NCBI GenBank assembly: GCA_963920705.1 | Contig: OY987227.1 | Coordinates: 1,054,001-1,118,000 of the forward strand | Length of the DNA stretch: 64,000 nt | Reading direction: 5' to 3' | DNA from: Odiellus spinosus | Lineage: Eukaryota > Arthropoda > Arachnida > Opiliones > Phalangiidae | Shown here: one piece after another, positions 22,279 to 34,497 of the stretch | Numbering within the stretch: position 1 is the stretch's first letter | Layout of the letters: each line of letters begins with the position of its first letter | Translations under genes and position numbers: made by a program | The notes under the pieces: generated by a model | What the model saw: the letters and a program-made list of their open reading frames with translations, nothing else | Told to the model about the DNA's origin: nothing | The model's database searches: none

Positions 22279-23573
22279 AACTCTTCAATTGAAATAACTC
22301 TTCAATTGAAAATAACTCTTCAATTGAAAATAACTCTTCAATTGAAAATAACTCTTCAATTGAAAATAACTCTTCAATTGAAAATAACCCTTCAATTGAA
22401 AATAACCCTTCAATTGAAAATAACCCTTCAATTGAAAATAACTCTTCAATTGAAAATAACTCTTCAATTGAAAATAACTCTTCAATTGAAAATAAATCTT
22501 CAATTGGAAATAACTCTTCAATTGAAAATAACTCTTCAATTGAAAATAACTCTTCAATTGAAAATAACTCTTCAATTGAAAATAACTCTTGAATTGAAAA
22601 TAACTCTTCAATTGAAAATAACTCTTGAATTGAAAATAACTCTTATATTGAAAATGACTCTTAAATTGAAAATAACTCTTCTATTGAAAATAACTCTTCA
22701 ATTGAAAATAACTCTTCAATTGAAAATAATTCTTCAATTGAAAATAACTCTTCAATTGAAAATAACTCTTCAATTGAAAATAATTCTTCAATTGAAAATA
22801 ACTCTTCAATTGAAAATAACTCTTCAATTGAAAATAACTCTTCAATTAAAAATAACTCTTCAATTGAAAATAACTCTTCAATTGAAAATAACTCTTCAAT
22901 TGAAAATAACTCTTCAATTGAAAATAACTCTTCAATTGAAAATAACTCTTCAATTGAAAATAACTCTTCAATTGAAAATAATTCTTCAATTGAAAATAAC
23001 TCTTCAATTGAAAATAACTCTTCAATTGAAAATAACTCTTCAATTGAAAATAACTCTTCAATTGAAAATAACTCTTCAATTGAAAATAACTCTTGAATTG
23101 AAAATAACTCTTCAATTGAAAATAACTCTTCAATTGAAAATAACTCTTCAATTGAAAATAACTCTTAAATTGAAAATAACTCTTCTATTGAAAATAACTC
23201 TTCTATTGAAAATAACTCTTCAATTGAAAATCACTCTTCAATTGAAAATAATTCTTCAATTGAAAATAAATCTTCAATTGGAAATAACTCTTCAATTGAA
23301 AATAACTCTTCAATTGAAAATAACTCTTCAATTGAAAATAACTCTTCAATTGAAAATAACTCTACAATTGAAAATAACTCTTCAATTGAAAATAACTCTT
23401 GAATTGAAAATAACTCTTATATTGAAAATGACTCTTAAATTGAAAATAACTCTTCTATTGAAAATAACTCTTCAATTGAAAATAACTGTTCAATTGAAAA
23501 TAACTCTTCAATTGAAAATAACTCTTCAATTGAAAATAACTCTTCAATTGAAAATAACTCTTCAATTGAAAAT
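22279..23573 (+). repeat. Superblock A, HOR unit 2 (1,295 bp)
   Basis: 17-mer at 22279-22295. Same plan as unit 1, but the middle 3A14G/17T pair is missing and an extra tail is present: 7A, plain, a second cassette (23394-23465), then a 5G monomer (aactgttc). The first cassette is 22620-22691. Confidence 0.88.
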
Positions 23574-24560
23574 AACTCTTCAATTGAAATAACTCTTCAA
23601 TTGAAAATAACTCTTCAATTGAAAATAACTCTTCAATTGAAAATAACTCTTCAATTGAAAATAACTCTTCAATTGAAAATAACCCTTCAATTGAAAATAA
23701 CCCTTCAATTGAAAATAACCCTTCAATTGAAAATAACTCTTCAATTGAAAATAACTCTTCAATTGAAAATAACTCTTCAATTGAAAATAAATCTTCAATT
23801 GGAAATAACTCTTCAATTGAAAATAACTCTTCAATTGAAAATAACTCTTCAATTGAAAATAACTCTTCAATTGAAAATAACTCTTGAATTGAAAATAACT
23901 CTTCAATTGAAAATAACTCTTCAATTGAAAATAACTCTTCAATTGAAAATAACTCTTGAATTGAAAATAACTCTTATATTGAAAATGACTCTTAAATTGA
24001 AAATAACTCTTCAATTGAAAATAACTCTTCAATTGAAAATAACTCTTCAATTGAAAATAAATCTTCAATTGGAAATAACTCTTCAATTGAAATTAACTCT
24101 TCAATTGAAAATAACTCTTCAATTGAAAATAACTCTTGAATTGAAAATAACTCTTGAATTGAAAATAACTCTTCAATTGAAAATAACTCTTCAATTGAAA
24201 ATAACTCTTCAATTGAAAATAACTCTTAAATTGAAAATAACTCTTCTATTGAAAATAACTCTTCTATTGAAAATAACTCTTCAATTGAAAATCACTCTTC
24301 AATTGAAAATAATTCTTCAATTGAAAATAACTCTTCAATTGAAAATAACTCTTCAATTGAAAATAACTCTTCAATTGAAAATAACTCTTCAATTGAAAAT
24401 AACTCTTCAATTGAAAATAACTCTTCAATTGAAAATAACTCTTCAATTGAAAATAACTCTTCAATTGAAAATAACTCTTCAATTGAAAATAACTCTTAAA
24501 TTGAAAATAACTCTTCTATTGAAAATAACTTTACCATTATAAAACTTTTCAATGTAAAAT
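23574..24560 (+). repeat. Superblock A, HOR unit 3 (truncated) and core
   Basis: 17-mer at 23574-23590, three 4C, 3A14G, 8G, and an incomplete cassette without its last 9T (23951-24004). The 3T/13A middle is missing. It resumes with 3A14G/17T, two 8G, 8A, 9T, 9T, 1C, 3T, a plain run, 8A, 9T and the ATA core 24527-24560. Confidence 0.87.
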
Positions 24561-25080
24561 AAGTCTTCAATTGAAAATAACTCTTCAATTGAAAATAACT
24601 CTTCAATTGAAAATAACTCTTCAATTGAAAATAACTCTTCAATTGAAAATAACTCTTCAATTGAAAATAACTCTTCAATTGAAAATAACCCTTCAATTGA
24701 AAATAACTCTTCAATTGAAAATAACTCTTCAATTGAAAATAACTCTTAAATTGAAAATAACTCTTCTATTGAAAATAACTCTTCAATTGAAAATAACTCT
24801 TAAATTGAAAATAACTCTTCTATTGAAAATAACTCTTCAATTGAAAATAACTCTTCAATTTAAAATAATTCTTCAATTGAAAATAACTCTTCAATTGAAA
24901 ATAACTCTTCAATTGAAAATAACTCTTCAATTGAAAATAACTCTTCAATTGAAAATAACTCTTCAATTGAAAATAACTCTTCAATTGAAAATAACTCTTC
25001 AATTGAAAATAACTCTTAAATTGAAAATAACTCTTCTATTGAAAATAACTTTACCATTATAAAACTTTTCAATGTAAAAT
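24561..25080 (+). repeat. Block 19: 27 monomers, copy 1 of a thrice-used block
   Basis: Only one 3G after the core. Then seven plain, 4C, three plain, 8A, 9T, plain, 8A, 9T, two monomers, one of them 13T (caattt), 3T, plain run, 8A, 9T, core 25047-25080. The same 520 bp recurs at 46585-47104 and 48433-48952. Confidence 0.9.
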
Positions 25081-25492
25081 AAGTCTTCAATTGAAAATAA
25101 CTCTTCAATTGAAAATAACTCTTAAATTGAAAATAACTCTTCTATTGAAAATAACTCTTCAATTGAAAATAACTCTTAAATTGAAAATAACTCTTCTATT
25201 GAAAATAACTCTTCTATTGAAAATAACTCTTCAATTGAAAATAACTCTTCAATTGAAAGTAATTCTTCAATTGAAAATAACTCTTCAATTGAAAATAACT
25301 CTTCAATTGAAAATAACTCTTCAATTGAAAATAACTCTTCAATTGAAAATAACTCTTCAATTGAAAATAACTCTTCAATTGAAAATAACTCTTCAATTGA
25401 AAATAACTCTTCAATTGAAAATAACTCTTAAATTGAAAATAACTCTTCTATTGAAAATAACTTTACCATTATAAAACTTTTCAATGTAAAAT
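25081..25492 (+). repeat. Block 20: 21 monomers, copy 1
   Basis: 3G, plain, 8A, 9T, plain, 8A, 9T, 9T, plain, 17G followed by 3T (gaaagtaattc, near 25257), nine plain, 8A, 9T, core 25459-25492. It recurs at 47105-47516 and 48953-49364, each time directly after block 19's copy. Confidence 0.9.
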
Positions 25493-27110
25493 AAGTCTTC
25501 AATTGAAAATAAGTCTTCAATTGAAAATAACTCTTCAATTGAAAATAACTCTTCAATTGAAAATAACTCTTCAATTGAAAATAACTCTTCAATTGAAAAT
25601 AACTCTTCAATTGAAAATAACTCTTCAATTGAAAATAACCCTTCAATTGAAAATAACTCTTCAATTGAAAATAACTCTTCAATTGAAAATAACTCTTCAA
25701 TTGAGAATAACTCTTCAATTGAAAATAACTCTTCAATTGAAAATAACTCTTCAATTGAAAATAACCCTTCAATTGAAAATAACCCTTCAATTGAAAATAA
25801 CCCTTCAATTGAAAATAACTCTTCAATTGAAAATAACTCTTCAATTGAAAATAACTCTTCAATTGAAAATAAATCTTCAATTGGAAATAACTCTTCAATT
25901 GAAAATAACTCTTCAATTGAAAATAACTCTTCAATTGAAAATAACTCTTCAATTGAAAATAACTCTTGAATTGAAAATAACTCTTCAATTGAAAATAACT
26001 CTTCAATTGAAAATAACTCTTCAATTGAAAATAACTCTTGAATTGAAAATAACTCTTATATTGAAAATGACTCTTAAATTGAAAATAACTCTTCAATTGA
26101 AAATAACTCTTCAATTGAAAATAACTCTTCAATTGAAAATAACTCTTCAATTGAAAATAACTCTTCAATTGAAAATAACTCTTCAATTGAAAATAACTCT
26201 TCAATTGAAAATAACCCTTCAATTGAAAATAACTCTTCAATTGAAAATAACTCTTCAATTGAAAATAACTCTTCAATTGAAAATAACTCTTCAATTGAAA
26301 ATAACTCTTCAATTGAAAATAACTCTTGAATTGAAAATAACTCTTATATTGAAAATGACTCTTAAATTGAAAATAACTCTTCTATTGAAAATAACTCTTC
26401 AATTGAAAATAACTCTTCAATTGAAAATAACTCTTCAATTGAAAATAACTCTTCAATTGAAAATAACTCTTCAATTGAAAATATTTCTTCAATTGAAAAT
26501 AACTCTTCAATTGAAAATAACTCTTCAATTGAAAATAACTCTTCAATTGAAAATAACTCTTCAATTGAAAATAACTCTCCAATTGAAAATAACTCTTCAA
26601 TTGAAAATAACTCTTCAATTGAAAATAACTCTTCAATTGAAAATAACTCTTCAATTGAAAATAACTCTTCAATTGAAAATAACTCTTCAATTGAAAATAA
26701 CTCTTCAATTGAAAATAACTCTTCAATTGAAAATAACCCTTCAATTGAAAATAACTCTTCAATTGAAAATAACCCTTCAATTGAAAATAACTCTTCAATT
26801 GAAAATAACCCTTCAATTGAAAATAACTCTTCAATTGAAAATAACTCTTCAATTGAAAATAACTCTTCAATTGAAAATAAATCTTCAATTGGAAATAACT
26901 CTTCAATTGAAAATAACTCTTCAATTGAAAATAACTCTTCAATTGAAAATAACTCTTCAATTGAAAATAACTCTTCAATTGAAAATAACTCTTCAATTGA
27001 AAAAAACTCTTCAATTGAAAATAACTCTTCAATTGAAAATAACTCTTAAATTGAAAATAACTCTTCTATTGAAAATAACTTTACCATTATAAAACTTTTC
27101 AATGTAAAAT
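25493..27110 (+). repeat. Block 21: 88-monomer mosaic
   Basis: The left part holds 4C (25637), 15G (25691, gagaat), three 4C (25763-25816) and 3A14G (25871), as in the superblock HOR units, then an incomplete cassette (26033-26086). The right part, from about 26.1 kb, follows the second half of block 15: 4C, cassette (26321-26392), 2T3T (26483), 7C, three 4C alternating with plain, 3A14G, 18A. Core 27077-27110. It reads as a fusion of two HOR types. Confidence 0.87.
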
Positions 27111-27450
27111 AAGTCTTCAATTGAAAATAAGTCTTCAATTGAAAATAACTCTTCAATTGAAAATAACTCTTCAATTGAAAATAACTCTTCAATTGAAAAT
27201 AGCTCTTCAATTGAAAATAACTCTTCAATTGAAAATAACTCTTCAATTGAAAATAACCCTTCAATTGAAAATAACTCTTCAATTGAAAATAACTCTTCAA
27301 TTGAAAATAACTCTTCAATTGAAAATAACTCTTCAATTGAAAATAACTCTTCAATTGAAAATAACTCTTCAATTGAAAATAACTCTTAAATTGAAAATAA
27401 CTCTTCTATTGAAAATAACTTTACCATTATAAAACTTTTCAATGTAAAAT
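27111..27450 (+). repeat. Block 22: 340-bp unit, copy 3
   Basis: Same 17-monomer order as the other three copies; core 27417-27450. Confidence 0.92.
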
Positions 27451-28420
27451 AAGTCTTCAATTGAAAATAAGTCTTCAATTGAAAATAACTCTTCAATTGA
27501 AAATAACCCTTCAATTGAAAATAACTCTTCAATTGAAAATAACTCTTCAATTGAAAATAACTCTTCAATTGAAAATAACTCTTCAATTGAAAATAACTCT
27601 TCAATTGAAAATAACTCTTGAATTGAAAATAACTCTTATATTGAAAATGACTCTTAAATTGAAAATAACTCTTCTATTGAAAATAACTCTTCAATTGAAA
27701 ATAACTCTTCAATTGAAAATAACTCTTCAATTGAAAATAACTCTTCAATTGAAAATAACTCTTCAATTGAAAATAACTCTTCAATTGAAAATATTTCTTC
27801 AATTGAAAATAACTCTTCAATTGAAAATAACTCTTCAATTGAAAATAACTCTTCAATTGAAAATAACTCTTCAATTGAAAATAACTCTCCAATTGAAAAT
27901 AACTCTTCAATTGAAAATAACTCTTCAATTGAAAATAACTCTTCAATTGAAAATAACTCTTCAATTGAAAATAACTCTTCAATTGAAAATAACTCTTCAA
28001 TTGAAAATAACTCTTCAATTGAAAATAACTCTTCAATTGAAAATAACCCTTCAATTGAAAATAACTCTTCAATTGAAAATAGCCCTTCAATTGAAAATAA
28101 CTCTTCAATTGAAAATAACCCTTCAATTGAAAATAACTCTTCAATTGAAAATAACTCTTCAATTGAAAATAACTCTTCAATTGAAAATAAATCTTCAATT
28201 GGAAATAACTCTTCAATTGAAAATAACTCTTCAATTGAAAATAACTCTTCAATTGAAAATAACTCTTCAATTGAAAATAACTCTTCAATTGAAAATAACT
28301 CTTCAATTGAAAAAAACTCTTCAATTGAAAATAACTCTTCAATTGAAAATAACTCTTAAATTGAAAATAACTCTTCTATTGAAAATAACTTTACCATTAT
28401 AAAACTTTTCAATGTAAAAT
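27451..28420 (+). repeat. Block 23: 52 monomers
   Basis: Two 3G, plain, 4C, six plain, cassette (27613-27684), then the same series as the end of block 21 (2T3T at 27793, 7C, alternating 4C, 3A14G, 18A). One of the 4C monomers carries 2G as well (agccc, 28081), seen elsewhere only in gamma. Core 28387-28420. Confidence 0.88.
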
Positions 28421-28760
28421 AAGTCTTCAATTGAAAATAAGTCTTCAATTGAAAATAACTCTTCAATTGAAAATAACTCTTCAATTGAAAATAACTCTTC
28501 AATTGAAAATAGCTCTTCAATTGAAAATAACTCTTCAATTGAAAATAACTCTTCAATTGAAAATAACCCTTCAATTGAAAATAACTCTTCAATTGAAAAT
28601 AACTCTTCAATTGAAAATAACTCTTCAATTGAAAATAACTCTTCAATTGAAAATAACTCTTCAATTGAAAATAACTCTTCAATTGAAAATAACTCTTAAA
28701 TTGAAAATAACTCTTCTATTGAAAATAACTTTACCATTATAAAACTTTTCAATGTAAAAT
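28421..28760 (+). repeat. Block 24: 340-bp unit, copy 4
   Basis: Core 28727-28760. With the preceding 970-bp block it makes a '340, 970, 340' series paralleling '340, 1474, 1456, 340' at 15.5-19.1 kb. Confidence 0.92.
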
Positions 28761-30938
28761 AAGTCTTCAATTGAAAATAAGTCTTCAATTGAAAATAACT
28801 CTTCAATTGAAAATAACTCTTCAATTGAAAATAACTCTTCAATTGAAAATAACTCTTCAATTGAAAATAACTCTTCAATTGAAAATAGCTCTTCAATTGA
28901 AAATAACTCTTCAATTGAAAATAACTCTTCAATTGAAAATAACCCTTCAATTGAAAATAACTCTTCAATTGAAAATAACTCTTCAATTGAAAATAACTCT
29001 TCAATTGAAAATAACTCTTCAATAGAAAATAACTCTTCTTTTGAAAATAACTCTTCAATTGAAAATAACTCTTCAATTGAAAATAACCCTTCAATTGAAA
29101 GTAACTCTTCAATTGAAAATAACTCTTCAATTGAAAATAACTCTTCAATTGAAAATAACTCTTCAATTGAAAATAACTCTTCAATTGAAAATAACTCTTG
29201 AATTGAAAATAACTCTTATATTGAAAATGACTCTTAAATTGAAAATAACTCTTCTATTGAAAATAACTCTTCAATTGAAAATAACTCTTCAATTGAAAAT
29301 AACTCTTCAATTGAAAATAACTCTTCAATTGAAAATAACTCTTGAATTGAAAATAACTCTTATATTGAAAATGACTCTTAAATTGAAAATAACTCTTCTA
29401 TTGAAAATAACTCTTCAATTGAAAATAACTCTTCAATTGAAAATAACTCTTCAATTGAAAATAACTCTTCAATTGAAAATAACTCTTCAATTGAAAATAA
29501 CTCTTCAATTGAAAATAACTCTTCAATTGAAAATAACTCTTCAATTGAAAATAACTCTTCAATTGAAAATAACTCTTCAATTGAAAATAACTCTTCAATT
29601 GAAAATAACTCTTCAATTGAAAATAACTCTTCAATTGAAAATAACTCTTCAATTGAAAATAACTCTTCAATTGAAAATAACTCTTCAATTGAAAATAACC
29701 CTTCAATTGAAAATAACTCTTCAATTGAAAATAACTCTTCAATTGAAAATAACTCTTCAATTGAAAATAACTCTTCAATTGAAAATAACCCTTCAATTGA
29801 AAATAACTCTTCAATTGAAAATAACTCTTCAATTGAAAATAACTCTTGAATTGAAAATAACTCTTCAATTGAAAATAACTCTTCAATTGAAAATAACTCT
29901 TGAATTGAAAATAACTCTTATATTGAAAATGACTCTTAAATTGAAAATAACTCTTCTATTGAAAATAACTCTTCAATTGAAAATAACTCTTCAATTGAAA
30001 ATAACTCTTCAATAGAAAATAACTCTTCAATTGAAAATAACTCTTCAATTGAAAATAACTCTTCAATTGAAAATAACTCTTCAATTGAAAATAACTCTTC
30101 AATTGAAAATAAGTCTTCAATTGAAAATAACTCTTCAATTGAAAATAACTCTTCAATTGAAAATAACTCTTCAATTGAAAATAACTCTTCAATTGAAAAT
30201 AACTCTTCAATTGAAAATAACTCTTCAATTGAAAATAACTCTTCAATTGAAAATAACCCTTCAATTGAAAATAACTCTTCAATTGAAAATAACTCTTCAA
30301 TAGAAAATAACTCTTCAATTGAAAATAACTCTTCAATTGAAAATAACTCTTCAATTGAAAATAACTCTTCAATTGAAAATAACTCTTCAATTGAAAATAA
30401 GTCTTCAATTGAAAATAACTCTTCAATTGAAAATAACTCTTCAATTGAAAATAACTCTTCAATTGAAAATAACTCTTCAATTGAAAATAACTCTTCAATT
30501 GAAAATAACTCTTCAATTGAAAATAACTCTTCAATTGAAAATAACCCTTCAATTGAAAATAACTCTTCAATTGAAAATAACTCTTCAATTGAAAATAACT
30601 CTTCAATTGAAAATAACTCTTCAATTGAAAATAACTCTTCAATTGAAAATAACCCTTCAATTGAAAATAACTCTTCAATTGAAAATAACTCTTCAATTGA
30701 AAATAACTCTTCAATTGAAAATAACTCTACAATTGAAAATAACTCTTCAATTGAAAATAACTCTTGAATTGAAAATAACTCTTATATTGAAAATGACTCT
30801 TAAATTGAAAATAACTCTTCTATTGAAAATAACTCTTCAATTGAAAATAACTCTTCAATTGAAAATAACTCTTCAATTGAAAATAACTCTTCAATTGAAA
30901 ATAACTCTTCAATTGAAAATAACTCTTCAATTGAAAAT
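28761..30938 (+). repeat. Superblock B lead
   Basis: 121 monomers, following the superblock A lead: paired cassettes eight monomers apart (29193-29264, 29337-29408), a third (29895-29966), a fourth (30759-30830). It differs by a private 12A monomer just before the 9T10T monomer near 29023-29041 and by a 288-bp (16-monomer) internal tandem duplication: 12A near 30012 and again 288 bp on, 3G at 30111 and 30399, 4C at 30255 and 30543. Confidence 0.88.
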
Positions 30939-32107
30939 AACTCTTCAATTGAAATAACTCTTCAATTGAAAATAACTCTTCAATTGAAAATAACTCTTCA
31001 ATTGAAAATAACTCTTCAATTGAAAATAACTCTTCAATTGAAAATAACCCTTCAATTGAAAATAACCCTTCAATTGAAAATAACCCTTCAATTGAAAATA
31101 ACTCTTCAATTGAAAATAACTCTTCAATTGAAAATAACTCTTCAATTGAAAATAAATCTTCAATTGGAAATAACTCTTCAATTGAAAATAACTCTTCAAT
31201 TGAAAATAACTCTTCAATTGAAAATAACTCTTCAATTGAAAATAACTCTTCAATTGAAAATAACTCTTCAATTGAAAATAACTCTTGAATTGAAAATAAC
31301 TCTTATATTGAAAATGACTCTTAAATTGAAAATAACTCTTCTATTGAAAATAACTCTTCAATTGAAAATAACTCTTCAATTGAAAATAATTCTTCAATTG
31401 AAAATAACTCTTCAATTGAAAATAACTCTTCAATTGAAAATAATTCTTCAATTGAAAATAACTCTTCAATTGAAAATAACTCTTCAATTGAAAATAATTC
31501 TTCAATTGAAAATAACTCTTCAATTGAAAATAACTCTTCAATTGAAAATAACTCTTCAATTAAAAATAACTCTTCAATTGAAAATAACTCTTCAATTGAA
31601 AATAACTCTTCAATTGAAAATAACTCTTCAATTGAAAATAACTCTTCAATTGAAAATAACTCTTCAATTGAAAATAACTCTTCAATTGAAAATAATTCTT
31701 CAATTGAAAATAACTCTTCAATTGAAAATAACTCTTCAATTGAAAATAACTCTTCAATTGAAAATAACTCTTGAATTGAAAATAACTCTTCAATTGAAAA
31801 TAACTCTTCAATTGAAAATAACTCTTGAATTGAAAATAACTCTTCAATTGAAAATAACTCTTCAATTGAAAATAACTCTTCAATTGAAAATAACTCTTAA
31901 ATTGAAAATAACTCTTCTATTGAAAATAACTCTTCTATTGAAAATAACTCTTCAATTGAAAATCACTCTTCAATTGAAAATAATTCTTCAATTGAAAATA
32001 AATCTTCAATTGGAAATAACTCTTCAATTGAAAATAACTCTTCAATTGAAAATAACTCTTCAATTGAAAATAACTCTTCAATTGAAAATAACTCTTCAAT
32101 TGAAAAT
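30939..32107 (+). repeat. Superblock B, HOR unit 1 (1,169 bp)
   Basis: 17-mer at 30939-30955; three 4C; 3A14G; cassette 31280-31351. It carries three 3T before the 13A monomer (about 31385, 31439, 31493) where other units have two, and two 8G in the second half. It ends 8A, 9T, 9T, 1C, 3T, 3A14G, plain. Confidence 0.87.
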
Positions 32108-33456
32108 AACTCTTCAATTGAAATAACTCTTCAATTGAAAATAACTCTTCAATTGAAAATAACTCTTCAATTGAAAATAACTCTTCAATTGAAAATAACT
32201 CTTCAATTGAAAATAACTCTTCAATTGAAAATAACTCTTCAATTGAAAATAACTCTTCAATTGAAAATAACTCTTCAATTGAAAATAATTCTTCAATTGA
32301 AAATAACTCTTCAATTGAAAATAACTCTTCAATTGAAAATAACTCTTCAATTGAAAATAACTCTTCAATTGAAAATAACTCTTCAATTGAAAATAACTCT
32401 TCAATTGAAAATAACTCTTGAATTGAAAATAACTCTTCAATTGAAAATAACTCTTGAATTGAAAATAACTCTTCAATTGAAAATAACTCTTGAATTGAAA
32501 ATAACTCTTATATTGAAAATGACTCTTAAATTGAAAATAACTCTTCTATTGAAAATAACTCTTCAATTGAAAATAACTCTTCAATTGAAAATAATTCTTC
32601 AATTGAAAATAACTCTTCAATTGAAAATAACTCTTCAATTGAAAATAATTCTTCAATTGAAAATAACTCTTCAATTGAAAATAACTCTTCAATTGAAAAT
32701 AACTCTTCAATTAAAAATAACTCTTCAATTGAAAATAACTCTTCAATTGAAAATAACTCTTCAATTGAAAATAACTCTTCAATTGAAAATAACTCTTCAA
32801 TTGAAAATAACTCTTCAATTGAAAATAACTCTTCAATTGAAAATAATTCTTCAATTGAAAATAACTCTTCAATTGAAAATAACTCTTCAATTGAAAATAA
32901 CTCTTCAATTGAAAATAACTCTTCAATTGAAAATAACTCTTCAATTGAAAATAACTCTTCAATTGAAAATAACTCTTGAATTGAAAATAACTCTTCAATT
33001 GAAAATAACTCTTCAATTGAAAATAACTCTTCAATTGAAAATAACTCTTAAATTGAAAATAACTCTTCTATTGAAAATAACTCTTCTATTGAAAATAACT
33101 CTTCAATTGAAAATCACTCTTCAATTGAAAATAATTCTTCAATTGAAAATAAATCTTCAATTGGAAATAACTCTTCAATTGAAAATAACTCTTCAATTGA
33201 AAATAACTCTTCAATTGAAAATAACTCTTCAATTGAAAATAACTCTACAATTGAAAATAACTCTTCAATTGAAAATAACTCTTGAATTGAAAATAACTCT
33301 TATATTGAAAATGACTCTTAAATTGAAAATAACTCTTCTATTGAAAATAACTCTTCAATTGAAAATAACTGTTCAATTGAAAATAACTCTTCAATTGAAA
33401 ATAACTCTTCAATTGAAAATAACTCTTCAATTGAAAATAACTCTTCATTTGAAAAT
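32108..33456 (+). repeat. Superblock B, HOR unit 2 (1,349 bp)
   Basis: 17-mer at 32108-32124. This unit lacks the three 4C and the 3A14G that open the others; a plain run with one 3T (near 32287) stands there. Cassettes are at 32485-32556 and 33277-33348, with 7A before the second and 5G after it. A 12A-free tail ends with catttg (10T) near 33448. Confidence 0.87.
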
Positions 33457-34497
33457 AACTCTTCAATTGAAATAACTCTTCAATTGAAAATAACTCTTCA
33501 ATTGAAAATAACTCTTCAATTGAAAATAACTCTTCAATTGAAAATAACTCTTCAATTGAAAATAACCCTTCAATTGAAAATAACCCTTCAATTGAAAATA
33601 ACCCTTCAATTGAAAATAACTCTTCAATTGAAAATAACTCTTCAATTGAAAATAACTCTTCAATTGAAAATAAATCTTCAATTGGAAATAACTCTTCAAT
33701 TGAAAATAACTCTTCAATTGAAAATAACTCTTCAATTGAAAATAACTCTTCAATTGAAAATAACTCTTGAATTGAAAATAACTCTTCAATTGAAAATAAC
33801 TCTTGAATTGAAAATAACTCTTATATTGAAAATGACTCTTAAATTGAAAATAACTCTTCTATTGAAAATAACTCTTCAATTGAAAATAACTCTTCAATTG
33901 AAAATAATTCTTCAATTGAAAATAACTCTTCAATTGAAAATAACTCTTCAATTGAAAATAATTCTTCAATTGAAAATAACTCTTCAATTGAAAATAACTC
34001 TTCAATTGAAAATAACTCTTCAATTAAAAATAACTCTTCAATTGAAAATAACTCTTCAATTGAAAATAACTCTTCAATTGAAAATAACTCTTCAATTGAA
34101 AATAACTCTTCAATTGAAAATAACTCTTCAATTGAAAATAACTCTTCAATTGAAAATAATTCTTCAATTGAAAATAACTCTTCAATTGAAAATAACTCTT
34201 CAATTGAAAATAACTCTTCAATTGAAAATAACTCTTCAATTGAAAATAACTCTTCAATTGAAAATAACTCTTCAATTGAAAATAAATCTTCAATTGGAAA
34301 TAACTCTTCAATTGAAATTAACTCTTCAATTGAAAATAACTCTTCAATTGAAAATAACTCTTCAATTGAAAATAACTCTTGAATTGAAAATAACTCTTCA
34401 ATTGAAAATAACTCTTCAATTGAAAATAACTCTTAAATTGAAAATAACTCTTCTATTGAAAATAACTTTACCATTATAAAACTTTTCAATGTAAAAT
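33457..34497 (+). repeat. Superblock B, HOR unit 3 and core
   Basis: 17-mer at 33457-33473, three 4C, 3A14G, 8G, cassette 33798-33869, two 3T, 13A, 3T, 3A14G/17T, 8G, plain, 8A, 9T, ATA core 34464-34497. The '9T, 9T, 1C' tail is absent, so the block closes early with a core. Confidence 0.87.
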
